Of a stretch of DNA of 64,000 nucleotides, positions 34,126 through 45,771 are shown one piece after another (the stretch's first letter is position 1; the number at the start of each line of letters is the position of its first letter). The position numbers and the translations under genes were made by a program. The notes below the pieces were generated by a model. The model saw nothing but the letters and a program-made list of their open reading frames with translations, did no database searches and was not told where the DNA came from. The stretch is from Ampelomyces quisqualis (Eukaryota > Ascomycota > Dothideomycetes > Pleosporales > Phaeosphaeriaceae): assembly GCA_018398575.1 (NCBI GenBank), contig JAGTXZ010000020.1, forward strand, positions 1,240,001-1,304,000, written 5' to 3'.

Positions 34126-35264
34126 ATGGCCCAGTCGATCCAACTTAAAGGACCCATAGAGGGCCTCGGCGTTTTAGAAGGGTATGAACGAGAGCGCATG
34201 CAGCGCATATCTTTCATCCTCGGTACCGCCTTCCTCCAATTTCGACGGGCAACATGGCACATGTCTGTCAGCAGTATTGAAGCTGCAGCAGAAAATAAAC
34301 AGGTGCTCATTACCGAAGACAAAGACAAGACCTCGCGCTGGAATGGATGGTGGTTACCTTTTCCCAACGAGCTGCCATACATGGACGATGCAAAAAACAA
34401 GGCCGCTGTTCTGACGACCATGGCTTGCTATGACACAGGATGCATGAGCCTACTGGCCACGCAGCTCGTTGAAGGTACAGTCCTCGTATAAGAACAAGGA
34501 AGAACCATCCCTCTCACTCGTATTTAGGTCTCGAAATTCTCCTCGAAGACGTAGTCCTACGTCGCAAATCCTACAGCCGCAGCACGACCGTAAGATTCAC
34601 CAACAATCTCATAGACCTCAACGACCACGACTTCTGGGTAATCCGCGCCACCTCGCACCTCACAGGCCAGCAATGGACCATGCACCTCACTGGCGCACAG
34701 TACAACATCCACAACAAGTGATGCGGTATGCCATGGCCTGAATTTTGCAAGATACACGTACACAAGATCCTCGCCGTCAAACCGTTTGGAACTCTGCACA
34801 AATACGCCCAAACCATCGCACAGACAAAAACCGTCCAGGGCATGGAAACAGACGTCCAGCTACAAGCTATGCAAGCCTTCCACGACGCAGTCGATCCAGC
34901 CATGAAGAAGAAGGGCCTAGTATGGTTTAAAATTCTCTTCAAGAACGACGACGACTTTGCGCGACATACCGAGAAGATACTGCGCGTGGGAAACAAGGCG
35001 GTGCAGAAGTATGTGGAGACGACACATTTGACGAAGAGGAGGCAGAAGGCCGAGAGGTATGAGAAGAGGCATCGGGAAGAGGTGGCGGCCGAGGAGAAGA
35101 AGATATGTGAGGAGGTGCTTGGGTATCAGCCACAGTTCTTTGAGAGGGTGGTTAGTGGAGTTACATGGAGGATGTCGAATCATTTGCCCCCGGCGAGCGA
35201 GGGCCTGCAGGACGGTATGGAGGTGTTGAAGGATGGGTCGGCGGAGAACTTGGAGGATGACTGA
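34126..35264 (+). pseudogene. Unrecognised gene with in-frame TGA
   Basis: Exons 34126-34474 and 34528-35264 join in phase across a GTACAG...TTTAG intron and would give a 361-residue protein, but codon 181 is TGA (34719-34721). Coding character continues in the same frame on both sides: TGQQWTMHLTGAQYNIHNK before, CGMPWPEFCKIHVHKILAVK after. The C-terminus is a long charged helix (TKRRQKAERYEKRHREEVAA). I do not recognise the family. No in-frame intron removes the stop: GT at 34718 with the nearest AGs gives 35 or 50 nt, which break the frame. Either a fresh nonsense mutation (a TGG-to-TGA change would fit) or an unusual readthrough. Confidence 0.55.
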
Positions 35265-35721
35265 GGATGTGCTGCTACCTTACCTAGGCTCAGGGCATCT
35301 AGACGTTGAACAGGAAGAGGTTAGTGAGTGATGGACGTGGCTCAGGAAACAGCGAAAGTATGTTGCACGCGGAGACAGTTGGCATCCATAGATCTAAGTT
35401 AGATCCGTCAATCAATCCCACCCCGCATGTGCAAGTGCCTCATCGACCACACGAAGGCTTGTGCCAGGTACGCTGTTGTGGTGAGGAACGAGTCAGCTTT
35501 CGATCACATGTGATTGGTCTGACTCGCTCGCCTCCTGACGTCGCACGTGCTCAGTCATGTGCCGGGTGGCGACTGCAATCTGAACACCTATATCCCTCCC
35601 TTGCTACTCCGTACTGTCTGCCTCTTGCATTCACGACACGCAATAATCACAAGACTCGATCTCCATCACATATACCTTTGAACCAACCATACACTAGTGC
35701 TTAGCACGTCTACACGCTGTC
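35265..35721. other. Intergenic promoter stretch
   Basis: Ends in a pyrimidine-rich 5' UTR-like sequence before ATG 35722. No gene supported. Confidence 0.45.
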
Positions 35722-36186
35722 ATGGACGAAGATCTCATCGCCTTCGGCTGCGTCATGCTGCTTTTCCTCAGCTTCCCATTCTTCATAGTCATGTCCATAA
35801 CTGGCTGCATCGCATACTCGCGCACCAAGGCGTGGGACAAGGCCCGCAACAAGGGCGCCATCACACTCGAGTCCACCAGCCTCGTTGAGAACCGCGAGGA
35901 CGACGAGTCCGACTTTATTGACACGGATGACGAAGACGACTACAACAAGCGCAAGGCCGAGGAGGAGTCGGACAAGACCTTGACCTTCGGCCAGAAATAC
36001 AGGAAGGAGTTCAAGAAGTGCTGGAAGGGCAAGGGCCGTGAGGAGATTTTTAAGACAAAGGAGCGTGAGGATAGGAGGAAGCTCGCCAAGGCGGTGGCGA
36101 GGGCTTTGGATCGTAGGGAGAGGAAGCGGGCTCGCCAGGCTGCTCAGAGACAGGCCGATGACCTGCCTCCCTACATCAAGAACTAG
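35722..36186 (+). CDS. Small single-pass membrane protein
   Basis: Intronless, 154 aa. A short N-terminus (MDEDLIAFG) leads into one membrane segment (about 10-32, VMLLFLSFPFFIVMSITGCI). A cytosolic acidic stretch (REDDESDFIDTDDEDDYNKR) and a long Lys/Arg-rich helix (REDRRKLAKAVARALDRRER) follow, ending LPPYIKN. Codon use and unbroken frame suggest a real gene, but the family is unrecognised. Confidence 0.7.
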   Translation: MDEDLIAFGCVMLLFLSFPFFIVMSITGCIAYSRTKAWDKARNKGAITLESTSLVENREDDESDFIDTDDEDDYNKRKAEEESDKTLTFGQKYRKEFKKCWKGKGREEIFKTKEREDRRKLAKAVARALDRRERKRARQAAQRQADDLPPYIKN

Positions 36187-37058
36187 ACGCTAACTTCGCC
36201 CTGCGCTAGGTTATCAACATCAGCACAACGTTGGTGGTGAGTGCCTTGGCAGGGTAGAAGTATTTCCATAGGCTCAAATTGATTCCCCCAAAACTTCATT
36301 CTTTTTATCGACCTCAACCTTGCTTGGACCATTAACATGCACCGTCTTGACCCACTCAAACTTCCAGAAGACCCAAGTGGGAATCTCTCACATGCTTACC
36401 AACGGGGGGTCCAAGCACTGGCAGCTCGCCTACCGATGTGCCTGATCCAACGCTTTGAGTCTTCATCAACGCACAAAGCCAAGTCGCGTATCATTTACCC
36501 GGGCATCTATGCTACACGAGGCGGATGTTGGTTCCTGGACCCTGACTTGAGAACTCCGAATCTAGATGCCCGAACGCCTTCTCTTGATCGGGATTGGCCA
36601 TGACAATCCTTGGACGCTGATGCCATGGACTGCGTTGGCGCAGGGGCAAGACGAATATCCTTTGGTGATAGGAGAGCTCTTTGAACCACAAGGTAAATCC
36701 AAAGCTACATTTTGTAATCCTTTGTGTACTGATGCATCCTGATCGTGTCCTGACCGGCTCATCGACTAGCAGCATGCAGGTATTACCCGGCGGGCTTCAC
36801 TAGAAATTTGAATAGGACACATTCTACCGATCAGCTCGGCTCGGCTCGACCCCCACGCCCCTTCAGAAAGCTCGTTGTGGTGCTTATGGTGCCACAACCT
36901 CCACTCAACCATTCGCTCGGAATATCGACACTTTCGCTTTATTGAGCGAACTGCGGGGTTGTGTCGATGACCAAGATGAGGTGAAGGACATGAAGAAGGC
37001 TGGGGGTTGAGACGTACACCCAAAGAGATCAACTACTTGGTGCTCGGATTGCGAAGCC
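36187..37058. other. Intergenic, one doubtful small frame
   Basis: An 88-codon plus-strand frame at 36337-36603 starts MHRLDPLKLPEDPSGNLSHA after a pyrimidine-rich leader, but shows no family resemblance and is not called. The remainder is non-coding as far as I can see. Confidence 0.4.
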
Positions 37059-39014
37059 ATGATGTGGAGATCTCAACTCTTATTGCTCCTTGTCCATTTC
37101 GTTTGCCGTGTCGATGCAACACTCTTCTCCAATGTTACTCTCTTCGGTTACGAGAAAGCACAACTCACGGATCATGACCTGACTCAATTGTCAGCAGAGC
37201 ATCAGGCATACTTTGGCTTCGACGATAGCGCCATCAACACTACCTTTGCTCATGTTAGCGGAGCCTGCAAGCTCGCGCCCGGCGATGATGGTTTCCCTTC
37301 CGCCCGCACCTGGGAAGAGTTCAATGCTACCAGTATCGTCAACGGAGCCTTGATCGCACCGAAACCGCTAGCATCACCTTGCTACAATAGCTGGGGAGCA
37401 TACAATGAGCGAAAGTGTGCAGCGATCACGGCGAATTGGACGAACCCGTATTTGCAGTATGACGATTGCCAGCAGTCTTCAGAGAAGATATCATAATTGA
37501 CATATTCCAGTGAGGCAGATCCGACGTCCAACATGTTCCCTCTGTACCAGGGGCGGACATGCCTTCCTCGCCTCGACCCTAATGCCACCTGCGAGCTCGG
37601 CTCCTACCCAAAGTATGTCATGAACGTATCCACAGTTGCACACGTACAAATAGCCATAAACATTGCCCGGAACACAGACATGCGTTTGGTCATTAAGAAT
37701 ACAGGCCACGACTTTCTCGGCAAGTCGCTTGGTGCGGGAGCACTCAGCATCTGGACACAGAACATGAAGGACTTGCAATTCGTTGCGAATTACAAAAGCG
37801 ATTCTGGATACGAGGGTAGCGCTTTCAAGGTCGCTGCAGGTGTCACAGTCCGGGAGATTTATCAAGCTGCGGAAAGAAACAATGTTACTGTTACTGGTGG
37901 AATTTGTGAGAGTGTGGGTTTTGCTGGCGGGTACTTCACCGGAGGAGGCCACACTCCAATGTCCGGTTATTACGGCATGGCGGCAGACAACATCGAAGCC
38001 GTCAACCTCGTGACAGCCGACGGGCGCTTCATAACTGCATCCAACACATCTCACCCAGACCTCTTCTGGGCTATCCGAGGCGGCGGCGGAAGCACTTGGG
38101 GGGTAGTGACTTCAGTCATTGTCCGGGCATACCCAAATATGCCCATAGTAGCGTCCACTTTCTCGTACTCGACAGGCGGCAATATTACCAAAGAAATCTT
38201 CTGGCAGGGTACGCGCAAGTTCTGGGAGATGTTCCCTACCTTCGCCGACGCGCACACCTATTCGTACTTTTGGATATACGTACTTCCCAACGACCAGCTA
38301 CAATTCCAGATGGTGCCCTTCTGGGCGCCAGGACACACTATCGAGTCCTTCAACAAGCTCATAGCGCCGTGGTTCGATTACCTGCGTAGCTTGGGCATAC
38401 AACTTACCCCAAAAACGACCTTACATCATTCATTCTACCCAGCGTACAACGACAACTGGGGCAACGAAACTGTCGGCGCGTCCACTGGCTTACCAGGAAA
38501 TCGCATCTTCCCCCGCGGCAACTGGGAATGTCCAGAGAAATTTGAGCGCATGTTCGCTGCGATCAAGAACACTAGTATGAGCGGCCACACACTGGGTGGG
38601 TATCATCAAGCACCTCAAAATCGCCTCCATGTCGACAACGCCGTCTCCTCTGCATTCAGACATACGCTCTCCTTCCTCATCGGCATGGTACTCCTCGAAG
38701 ACGGAGAAAACGCTACTCAAGCGCAGATGCAAAAAGCGGCTAAAGAGCTCACAGAAGATATCTTGGGACCCTGGAGAGATGTCGCTCCCGAAAGCGAGTT
38801 TGGCGGGAGTTACTTGAACGAAGCGAATGTGGTGGAGCCGGGGTGGCAGCGGAGCTTCTATGGGATGCAGTATGAGCGGTTGGCGGAAATCAAGAAGAAG
38901 TGGGATCCCAAGGGCGTGTTTTATGCGACTACAGCGGTGGGGAGTGAAGAGTGGGAGGTAAGGGATGGGGAGTGGGGGACGCAGACGCAAAATGGGAAGT
39001 TGTGTCGGATTTGA
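37059..39014 (+). CDS. Secreted FAD-linked oxidase, BBE-type (FAD_binding_4)
   Basis: Exons 37059-37456 and 37511-39014 give 633 aa; the intron (GTATGA...TTCCAG, 54 nt, TTGAC branch) removes an in-frame TAA at 37494 and joins NPYLH to EADPTSNMFPLYQGRTCLP. A signal peptide (WRSQLLLLLVHFVCRVDA) is followed by the PCMH FAD domain with LVIKNTGHDFLGKS and GFAGGYFTGGGHTPMSGYYG, a substrate domain, and a BBE C-terminus (AEIKKKWDPKGVFYATTAVG). Such extracellular oxidases act on carbohydrates or secondary metabolites; the substrate cannot be read. Several N-x-S/T sites fit secretion. Confidence 0.9.
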
Positions 39015-39656
39015 AGCACCAATTCACCTGAAAGCTGCGGATAAGTTTGCTCTGAGGCAAAGTCCAGGAGCTTGGGGCTAGGACGGAGACTCGATGGTCA
39101 AAGTCATTTTCGGCGCCCGAACGCCGATTGCTTGTGCAGATTGACATTTCAAGATCCGTGAACATTTACAAATTATGTCCGGTCTGAATGACCTTCAATC
39201 TAGAAATACTCGGTCGAACCATGACGCAATCCACTTTTTTCTTCTCTGAAAACTACGCACATCCATCATCACACTCCAAAGAACACCTTGATCCCTCCTC
39301 ACAAGGCTGAACCCCATCAACCACTCACATCTCCCGTCTCACTCTCCAACCAACCCAGCCCCCTGCGTTCGTGCCACCAACGCTACCCTTTATCTATCCC
39401 AGAACAATCTGCACCCTTCACACACTTAGCTCCAACCTGACACATACATCCAACCTGCCCAAAACCGGCAACTATCGATCGCGGCACTAGCTCTCACTAA
39501 CCCTCGTTGTGGTAAAGTTTGCAGCTAGCGCAGCAGAACTGGTTTCGGGCGCGGTGAGGTGTGGGTAGGGTTGAGACTTGAGTAGGGGTATGCAAGGGGG
39601 GAGGGTAGCGTGGGATTCCGGCGCAGGGGAAGCGGGAAGCGTACCCGGCGTTTACC

Positions 39657-39685
39657 TAGGCAGGCAGGCAGGTAGGTAGGTAGAT
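39657..39685. repeat. Tetranucleotide microsatellite (GGCA)n(GGTA)n
   Basis: Three to four GGCA units pass directly into three GGTA units, which differ by a C/T transition. Confidence 0.7.
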
Positions 39686-40677
39686 GGCTTTTTTTTCCGG
39701 CAGGAATTCAATGCGCGTGAGCAGTATATGATATTCAAGATGAAAGTCCCCAGACTTGCTTTTTTTATGTTGTAATGTTTTTTGTTTTTTGGTTGGATGG
39801 AGAAATTGGTCGATTTGAGCTAGTAGGGTCGAAGAACGGGGCTGGGAAGGGGGTGTTTGGCGCAACGCTTTTCTTCGTAGATTAGGCTATGAGCATGAAA
39901 GAATATATACCCACCAACTTTGAGTGAATATGGATTGGGCATGCCCATGAAGCGTTTCAATTGCGGCGTATATATGAAGGCCACGTCTCAATCAGTTCAC
40001 TAGAGTTCTGTTGGCTATCAAGAGTTGTGGCTGCAGGGATAAGAACAGCGACAATGTGGTACATGTGTGGCTTGAGTACCTTGAAGCTAGGCAATATTTA
40101 TAGTTTGCGGTTCGCGAAGTATCGTTACAGACAAATCCTTGACATTGAAGGCAGACTTGGTCAACACAATCACGGCCCCCAAAGCCCTTAGGCTGTTCAT
40201 GTACGGCAGACAAAGGCCGCATAATATTATTTTATGGATATAGGCATCGTGAGATTTGCTGTTAGTTTCTTAAAACCTCTTCGATGCTCACGTCGCCTGG
40301 CTTCCCTCCAAATCCCGCAAGTGACCGGTCGGACACCTGCACTCATACTGACCTCTAACAACACCCCATCTATCGCGTCTGTTGGTAGATATACTCCCTG
40401 CATGTCGATGACATCCACTGTTTGATTGATGGCTTCAAGTTCAGCACTTCCTCATCGAAATATTCAGTTTCTGGCTGAATCCTAAGCCCTGTGAACTGCC
40501 TTGCACTAATGCATTGGCAGTTATTGTGTTCGACTTGACGGTCTCAGATAGACTTATCGAGACCTTCGCATATTTCTTTTGACAGATGGACGCTTCGTGG
40601 TCAGAAAGCTCGCCGTCCTTGTGGAGGAGCACATCGTTGCGGAAAGGGCCAGTGACAACTTTCACTGGGGTACAAAT

Positions 40678-40797
40678 GCGGTGTTAAATACCCAGCGAGG
40701 TGTTATTATACACCGCGGTATTGTGTAAAATTACTCCTTTACACTACACGTAGAGGATATTTACACAGCTCTAGTGTATATTACACTGCAGCGGTGT
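40678..40797. repeat. Cluster of interlaced GTGTA/TACAC palindromes
   Basis: Within 120 bp: GCGGTGT (40678), ACACCGC (40710), GTGTAAA (40723) facing TTTACAC (40738), TACAC (40762) facing GTGTA (40774), GTGTATATTACAC (40774-40786) and GCGGTGT again (40791). The arrangement resembles sub-terminal repeats of a DNA transposon or a MITE end; no transposase is recognised. Confidence 0.45.
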
Positions 40798-40821
40798 TTT
40801 TTTACGTACTACTTTTATTAG

Positions 40822-40840
40822 TATATATATATATATATAT
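40822..40840. repeat. (TA)n microsatellite
   Basis: About nine TA dinucleotides directly following the palindrome cluster. Confidence 0.8.
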
Positions 40841-41821
40841 TGTGTTAATTTAATTCGTATGTAGGGTTTTAGTGTTTACTACCAAGACTTTTTCTTACTT
40901 ATTTTTAAACCCTCTCTATTTCTACTAAACTTCTACCTTTTCTCTCTCTCTCTTTTAAACCTACTAAACGAGCCGGCAAGCATCATAGTCTACATACACT
41001 ATCAACAGCGCAAACGGCCTCAATAGGCTAGAATTCGACTTTTACTTCCATAATCGTTCGACAAATCAAGCCGTGTGTAAGGCTAAGTTGGAGTTCGGAG
41101 CTTGGATCGGGCCCCTCCTGAGTGGAAATGCAGTCAGTAATGCATATTTTGCTAGTGGAGCCGACGCAACAGGCGGCATGGCATGTAAGTGGCGAAAATC
41201 ACTAATTTTGATTAATTTTGAAATGAGTGGGAATAATGGCCGTATCATAACTCGAGGGAGTTACTGAAACTAGGAGTTTGCAATTAGCCTATGCGTGTCG
41301 ACAAATATACGAGAACTACCAACAAGAGGAAGAAGCGTGAAACCCCGAAACGGTATACGAGACTAAAGGAAATGTACAAAAGAAAGTGATTCTAATATTG
41401 TAGGCCAAGGTCTATCTGCCTAAATGGTACAAGGGCATCCGATTACCTCAACGCATGGAGCAGTACCTCAAGCGCACCTTACCTAAGCACCACCGTGAAT
41501 CTGGCAGCTATCTGCTTAACACGCCTATTGCAATCTGGATTAAGATGTTCTCTGGTATATACTATTATTGGCACAGTACTTGCGCAGTGAACGTTGGTGG
41601 ATATCTTACAACTTTCATTAGCTTACTCTGTGTACTATACCAAGTAATCCGCATGAAGTCCATCGAAATGTCACCCACTATCGACAATAGGTCATAGTAT
41701 GATGCAATATTCCGGCTCTTTAGAAACTTAAAAGTAGCGTAGAAAGCAACATCGATTTCTCGAGGTCCATCATTGTTCGAGAGAACAAATATAGTTAGTA
41801 TAAGTCTTCTTTTTCATAATC

Positions 41822-41945
41822 ATGGACAGATACCGCAATATGAAATGCGACAGATGTAAGAGAACAAGAACTTGGATACAACAAGAACAGGTGTAGAATC
41901 TTGTAAGGGTTGTACACTCTCAGGTTTTAATCTTCGTAGATGCCA
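41822..41945 (+). pseudogene. Possible Zn(II)2Cys6 DNA-binding remnant
   Basis: One frame gives MDRYRNMKCDRCKRTRTW and, after a one-base shift, VESCKGCTLSGFNLRRCQ. Together these resemble the two CxxC halves of a fungal Zn2Cys6 cluster with the third Cys lost and a stop between. Very short; weakly supported. Confidence 0.25.
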
Positions 41946-41992
41946 AAGTAGGCCACTAAGCATGCTAAAGCCCTCTCTAACTATAACTAACA

Positions 41993-43935
41993 CTAAACAC
42001 GATCCACAGGTTTTTGCCTGACCTTTTCGTTGTGTTCGCTCTCAAAATCGGCCAGCTTGTTGTCCGACACAAGCGACGAGGGTCTCTGCTCCTTGCGCTC
42101 GAATCCAAATATCTGATCCATCTGGTCCATGCGCAAACCTTTCGTATCATGGATGAAGAAGAAGGCATAAATGCTTGCACAGATCAAGGAAGTAGCAAAG
42201 AATATATATACGCCCCACTGCATGCTCGTGTACATCTGCGGCAGGCACTTTGTAACCACCAGAGTCCACACCCAGACCGAGGCGGCAGCGAAGGGGCCTG
42301 AGATGGATCGCAACGACGAGGGAAATATCTCGGCAGAGATGATCCAGGGAAGACCGTTGGCGCCTATCATATATTAACACACGCTTCCTTAAAAAGATGT
42401 CATTTGATAACATACCAAATGACCATGCAGCACCAAAGATCATAATCATCGCAGTCGCGGCCTTTCCACCAGCCACTGTCGACTCAGACATGGACTGTCC
42501 AACCTTCGGATTTCCAATAGCAATGTAGACGGCTAGATAGTATTGGCAGAAAGCGCAGATAAGGGAGGAGACGATCCATGGCCACTTGCGACCGAACTTG
42601 TCGATGAACCATGTGAAGAAGATGATTGATCCTGATAAACATTCAGTATTCGCTAAATCAATGATTTTTTTGCTTCAGTGATCTACAAACCTGCAGCTTT
42701 GATGATGCCATAGACACCAGTCCACAAGGTAACATCAGATAGTCCGATCGATGTGAAGATGGTCGGCGAATAGTAGTTGATTGCTGCAGCACCAGACCAT
42801 GCTTGCCACATGAACATGAGGAAAACAAGCAGGAAACGATTGCGCATTCCCTTCATGCTGCCCTCCTTGGCCGCGTTCTTGATCATGTGACCAAAGGTTG
42901 CGTGCTGCTCATTGCCGACGAGATGGGCGCGTTCTTTGGCGATTTCGGTCTTGACGAATTGCACATCTTGCTGGATGTATTCGTGATCTTCTGGTAAATT
43001 GCGCAAGAAGCTGTAGACCCTAAGTGCTTCAGCGTCACGGCCACGCTTCAGCAGCCACACTGGCGACTCCTTCAAGAAGGGAATCATGAGTGCAAGCAGA
43101 CCAGCGGGGATAAGCTGTACGCCCATGGGAATTCTCCATGCCATGGACTTGCTGCGATCCATGTTGTGCACAATGCCGTAGTTGATCCAGAAACCAATGA
43201 CTGCGCCAGTCTGATAGAAAGACTCGAAGAAACCAGTGAGACGACCACGGATAGCAGGGGGCGAGATCTCAGCGATGTAGATGGGAGAGACTGCGGCGAT
43301 ACCACCAACACCCATGCCAGTGAAGAATCGACCAGCATAGATGAGACCAAGTTGGTGGGTCGGCACAGTGCAAAATATAGCGCCCATTGTGAAGATAGAG
43401 TCGGCGATGATTACTGTCATGCGGCGGCCGAGGAGCTCGAGGGTAGGGTACATCAGTAAGGCACCGACAAGACCTCCTGCTGAATCTATGAATGTGTTAG
43501 TCTATGGTTCTACGGTACGCCACCGCTTGCTTGTAGGCATCAGGCTCCGGGACATACGCCGCGTCTTCACAGATCAATGAAACGTACATATGGATGTGAT
43601 ATTGCTGGTGACTTCATTGATCTGCGCTGTCGTTTTCTGGGAGGGGAGAAGTCCGAAGTCGCGTTTGAAGCTCTGGTGTGTTATTGTGGTCCCGATAAAG
43701 GCAGAATCTGCAAGCTGTTGAGTTCTTGGTGAAACCGTGAAAGTACATGACTTGTTGGAAGACTGACCATAGCCATATGCGAGTACGCCCATGGAGATGA
43801 CCAACGAGGCCATGTAAACCCTCCAGTTGTACTGGCAAACATATTAGCATCTTGAACATCCTCTTCAATGGAGCGAATACTTACGACCTCTGGAGGTGTA
43901 GGCCTGTCCTCCGGAGCCCTTGCAAAACCACCCAT
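41993..43935 (-). CDS. MFS sugar/quinate-type transporter
   Basis: Six exons on the minus strand (43935-43885, 43831-43768, 43707-43588, 43485-42691, 42631-42416, 42363-41993) join in phase to 538 aa with about 12 membrane helices. Sugar-porter features: MASLVISMGVLAYGYDSAFIG in helix 1, LELLGRR, AGRFFTGMGVGGIAAVSPIY with AEISPPAIRGRL, the mid-loop LKESPVWLLKRGRD, IIFFTWFIDKFGRKWPW, and ISAEIFPSSLRSISG. The overall pattern is close to fungal quinate permease-like members (inference from resemblance). It is divergent from the DapA-family aldolase, 720 bp away, suggesting co-regulated uptake and breakdown of a sugar acid or cyclitol. Confidence 0.92.
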
Positions 43936-44655
43936 AATGACGGTTTGTTCTGGAGTACTTCTATGAAGATGGTAGAGAGCGAAAGCGGCAATGCAAGTGT
44001 GCTGCGCGATACTGATCCCAAGCCTGGGGCATTAACTAGTTCTTATGCGAACGCCCAGCTCGGATGGCAGTCACACAGCTCGCTTCTCCACAGTTGCCTG
44101 ATCACTGGGGCAGCAGACAAGGGTGTGATCTCCGAGCAGATGGGTCTGAGGATTCAAGAATTTCTAGCAAAGCAGATTTGGACGCCATGCGACGCCGTTG
44201 CCATGCTCAAACGTCAAAAGTTGGCTGAGAGTCCACTGGGGACTCCATGTGGCATTTGCGCCCCACGGGTTGCGAGATGAGGGATGCGAGCCTCGATACG
44301 AGCCTCGTGTAGGCGGCGAGATGAGTACGAGTCAGCTCATGGTTCGCCTGCGCTATACAAGACGAAGCGGACGCTACCACTGCTAACTTGGGTCAAGCGT
44401 GATATTCTTCAGGCATAGCTCACCCAAAGGCAGGCGATGTCAAGTTTTTTACCCGTAGGCTCTTGCTCCACCTACTCTGGACTCTGGAGATGGTCATGCT
44501 TTCGGGATTTTCGGCTCTGAGTTTGGGACGCGTGTTGAGACGCGAAAGGTCATAATGGTATCTTCTCGCCCCTCAGCGAATTTCCTGGTTCCCCATCATA
44601 TCCCATCTTCTCCTTGTCTAACGTGATCAAGTTTTCCATCCATAATCCTTCCAAA
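43936..44655. promoter_or_regulatory. Divergent promoter of transporter and aldolase
   Basis: 720 bp between start codons at 43935 and 44656. No clear binding palindrome was picked out; no gene is supported inside. Confidence 0.4.
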
Positions 44656-45680
44656 ATGCCTTCTACCGAAACCCTTCCCAATGGCAATGATCACAGCAAC
44701 TACTCGTTCCCGCCCGGCATCCACGTCCCTTCTTTGACTTGGTTCAAGAATGACAAGACGCAGGAAATTGACTGGAAGGTGCAAGAAAAGCACTTCGAGT
44801 TCCTCATCTCAAATGGCCTTCACGGCATCGTAATTGCAGGAACGAACGGAGAGGCAGCCACTCTTTCCTCGGAAGAGAAGACTCAACTCGTCCAGACAGC
44901 ACGTAAAACAGCCCAAAGACTTGGACGCGGTGATCTTCCAATCACCATTGGTGGTGTAGCAGGCTGTACCCGCGATACCATCCGCCAAACTATTGAAGCA
45001 AAGGAAGCAGGTGCCTCTGCATTCCTCGCTCTTAAACCGTCGTACTTTCACTTCGCCATGAACCAAGAGGCAATTGTTAGCTTTTTCCAAGAACTCGCAG
45101 ATGCGAGCCCTATCCCGCTTGTCATCTACAACTTTCCTGGTGTAGTAGCAGGTCTCGACGTCAACTCTGAGATGCTCGAAATCTTGGGCAAGCACAAAAA
45201 CATCGTAGCTGTCAAGCTCACCTGCGGTGGTATCGCAAAAGTGGCGAGGATATCAGCAAACTTCAAGAAGAGCGAATTTGTCTCGCTAGCAGGCCAGAGT
45301 GATTGGTTGATTCCGGCGATAAGTATTGGAGCTGTTGGCACAATTACCGGTGTTGCAAACCTGTACCCAAAGGTGTGTGATAATCTCTCAGAACAGAATA
45401 TGCATATTAACCGTTTAAGACCTGCATTCAGATCTATAACCTCTACCAACAAGGCAAGCACGACGAAGCCTCGGCCCTCCAAATCAAGCTATCAGTAACA
45501 GAATGGGGATTCGGAAAAGGTGGTATCAATGGAACGAAGTGGGTTGTTGCGAACAAGAGGAGATACCCAGAAGCCAGCTGTGATTGCAGGCGGCCGTACC
45601 CTAGGTACACGGACGAGGATAAGAGGAAGTGGATCGTTAACCAAGTTTCAGGCCTTGATGAGATCGAAGCATCGTTGTAA
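44656..45680 (+). CDS. DapA-family (dihydrodipicolinate synthase-like) aldolase
   Basis: Exons 44656-45372 and 45432-45680 join in phase over a GTGTGT...TTCAG intron to 321 aa. Class I aldolase (beta/alpha)8 barrel. It starts after PPGIHVPSLTWF, then has GIVIAGTNGEAATLSSEEK (dicarboxyl-binding GTNGE), the catalytic Tyr in IPLVIYNFPG and the Schiff-base Lys in IVAVKLTCGG. Fungi do not make lysine through DapA, so the enzyme more likely cleaves a 2-keto-3-deoxy sugar acid or 4-hydroxy-2-oxoglutarate (known members of this family). The neighbouring transporter supports a catabolic role; the substrate is not readable. Confidence 0.9.
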
Positions 45681-45771
45681 GGTTAGGTAGGAAGCTTAAC
45701 TGGTCACAAAGAATATTATAATTTTTGCCAGTATTTCAAGGTAGCATCGTTGAGATGAAGCAATATTATGA

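Larger units (their letters stand above)
39015..41992. other. Gene-poor, repeat-containing tract, 3 kb
   Basis: Holds pyrimidine-rich DNA (39230-39440), a GGCA/GGTA microsatellite, AT-rich palindromic DNA (40678-40840) and decayed coding-like pieces near 41404-41697 (VYLPKWYKGIRLPQRMEQYL) and 41822-41945. No intact gene is supported. Confidence 0.5.

Noticed and set aside
37494..37496. In-frame TAA splitting the FAD oxidase
   Set aside because: A normal 54-nt intron (37457-37510, GTATGA donor, TTGAC branch, CCAG acceptor) contains the stop and restores the family sequence NPYLHEADPTS.
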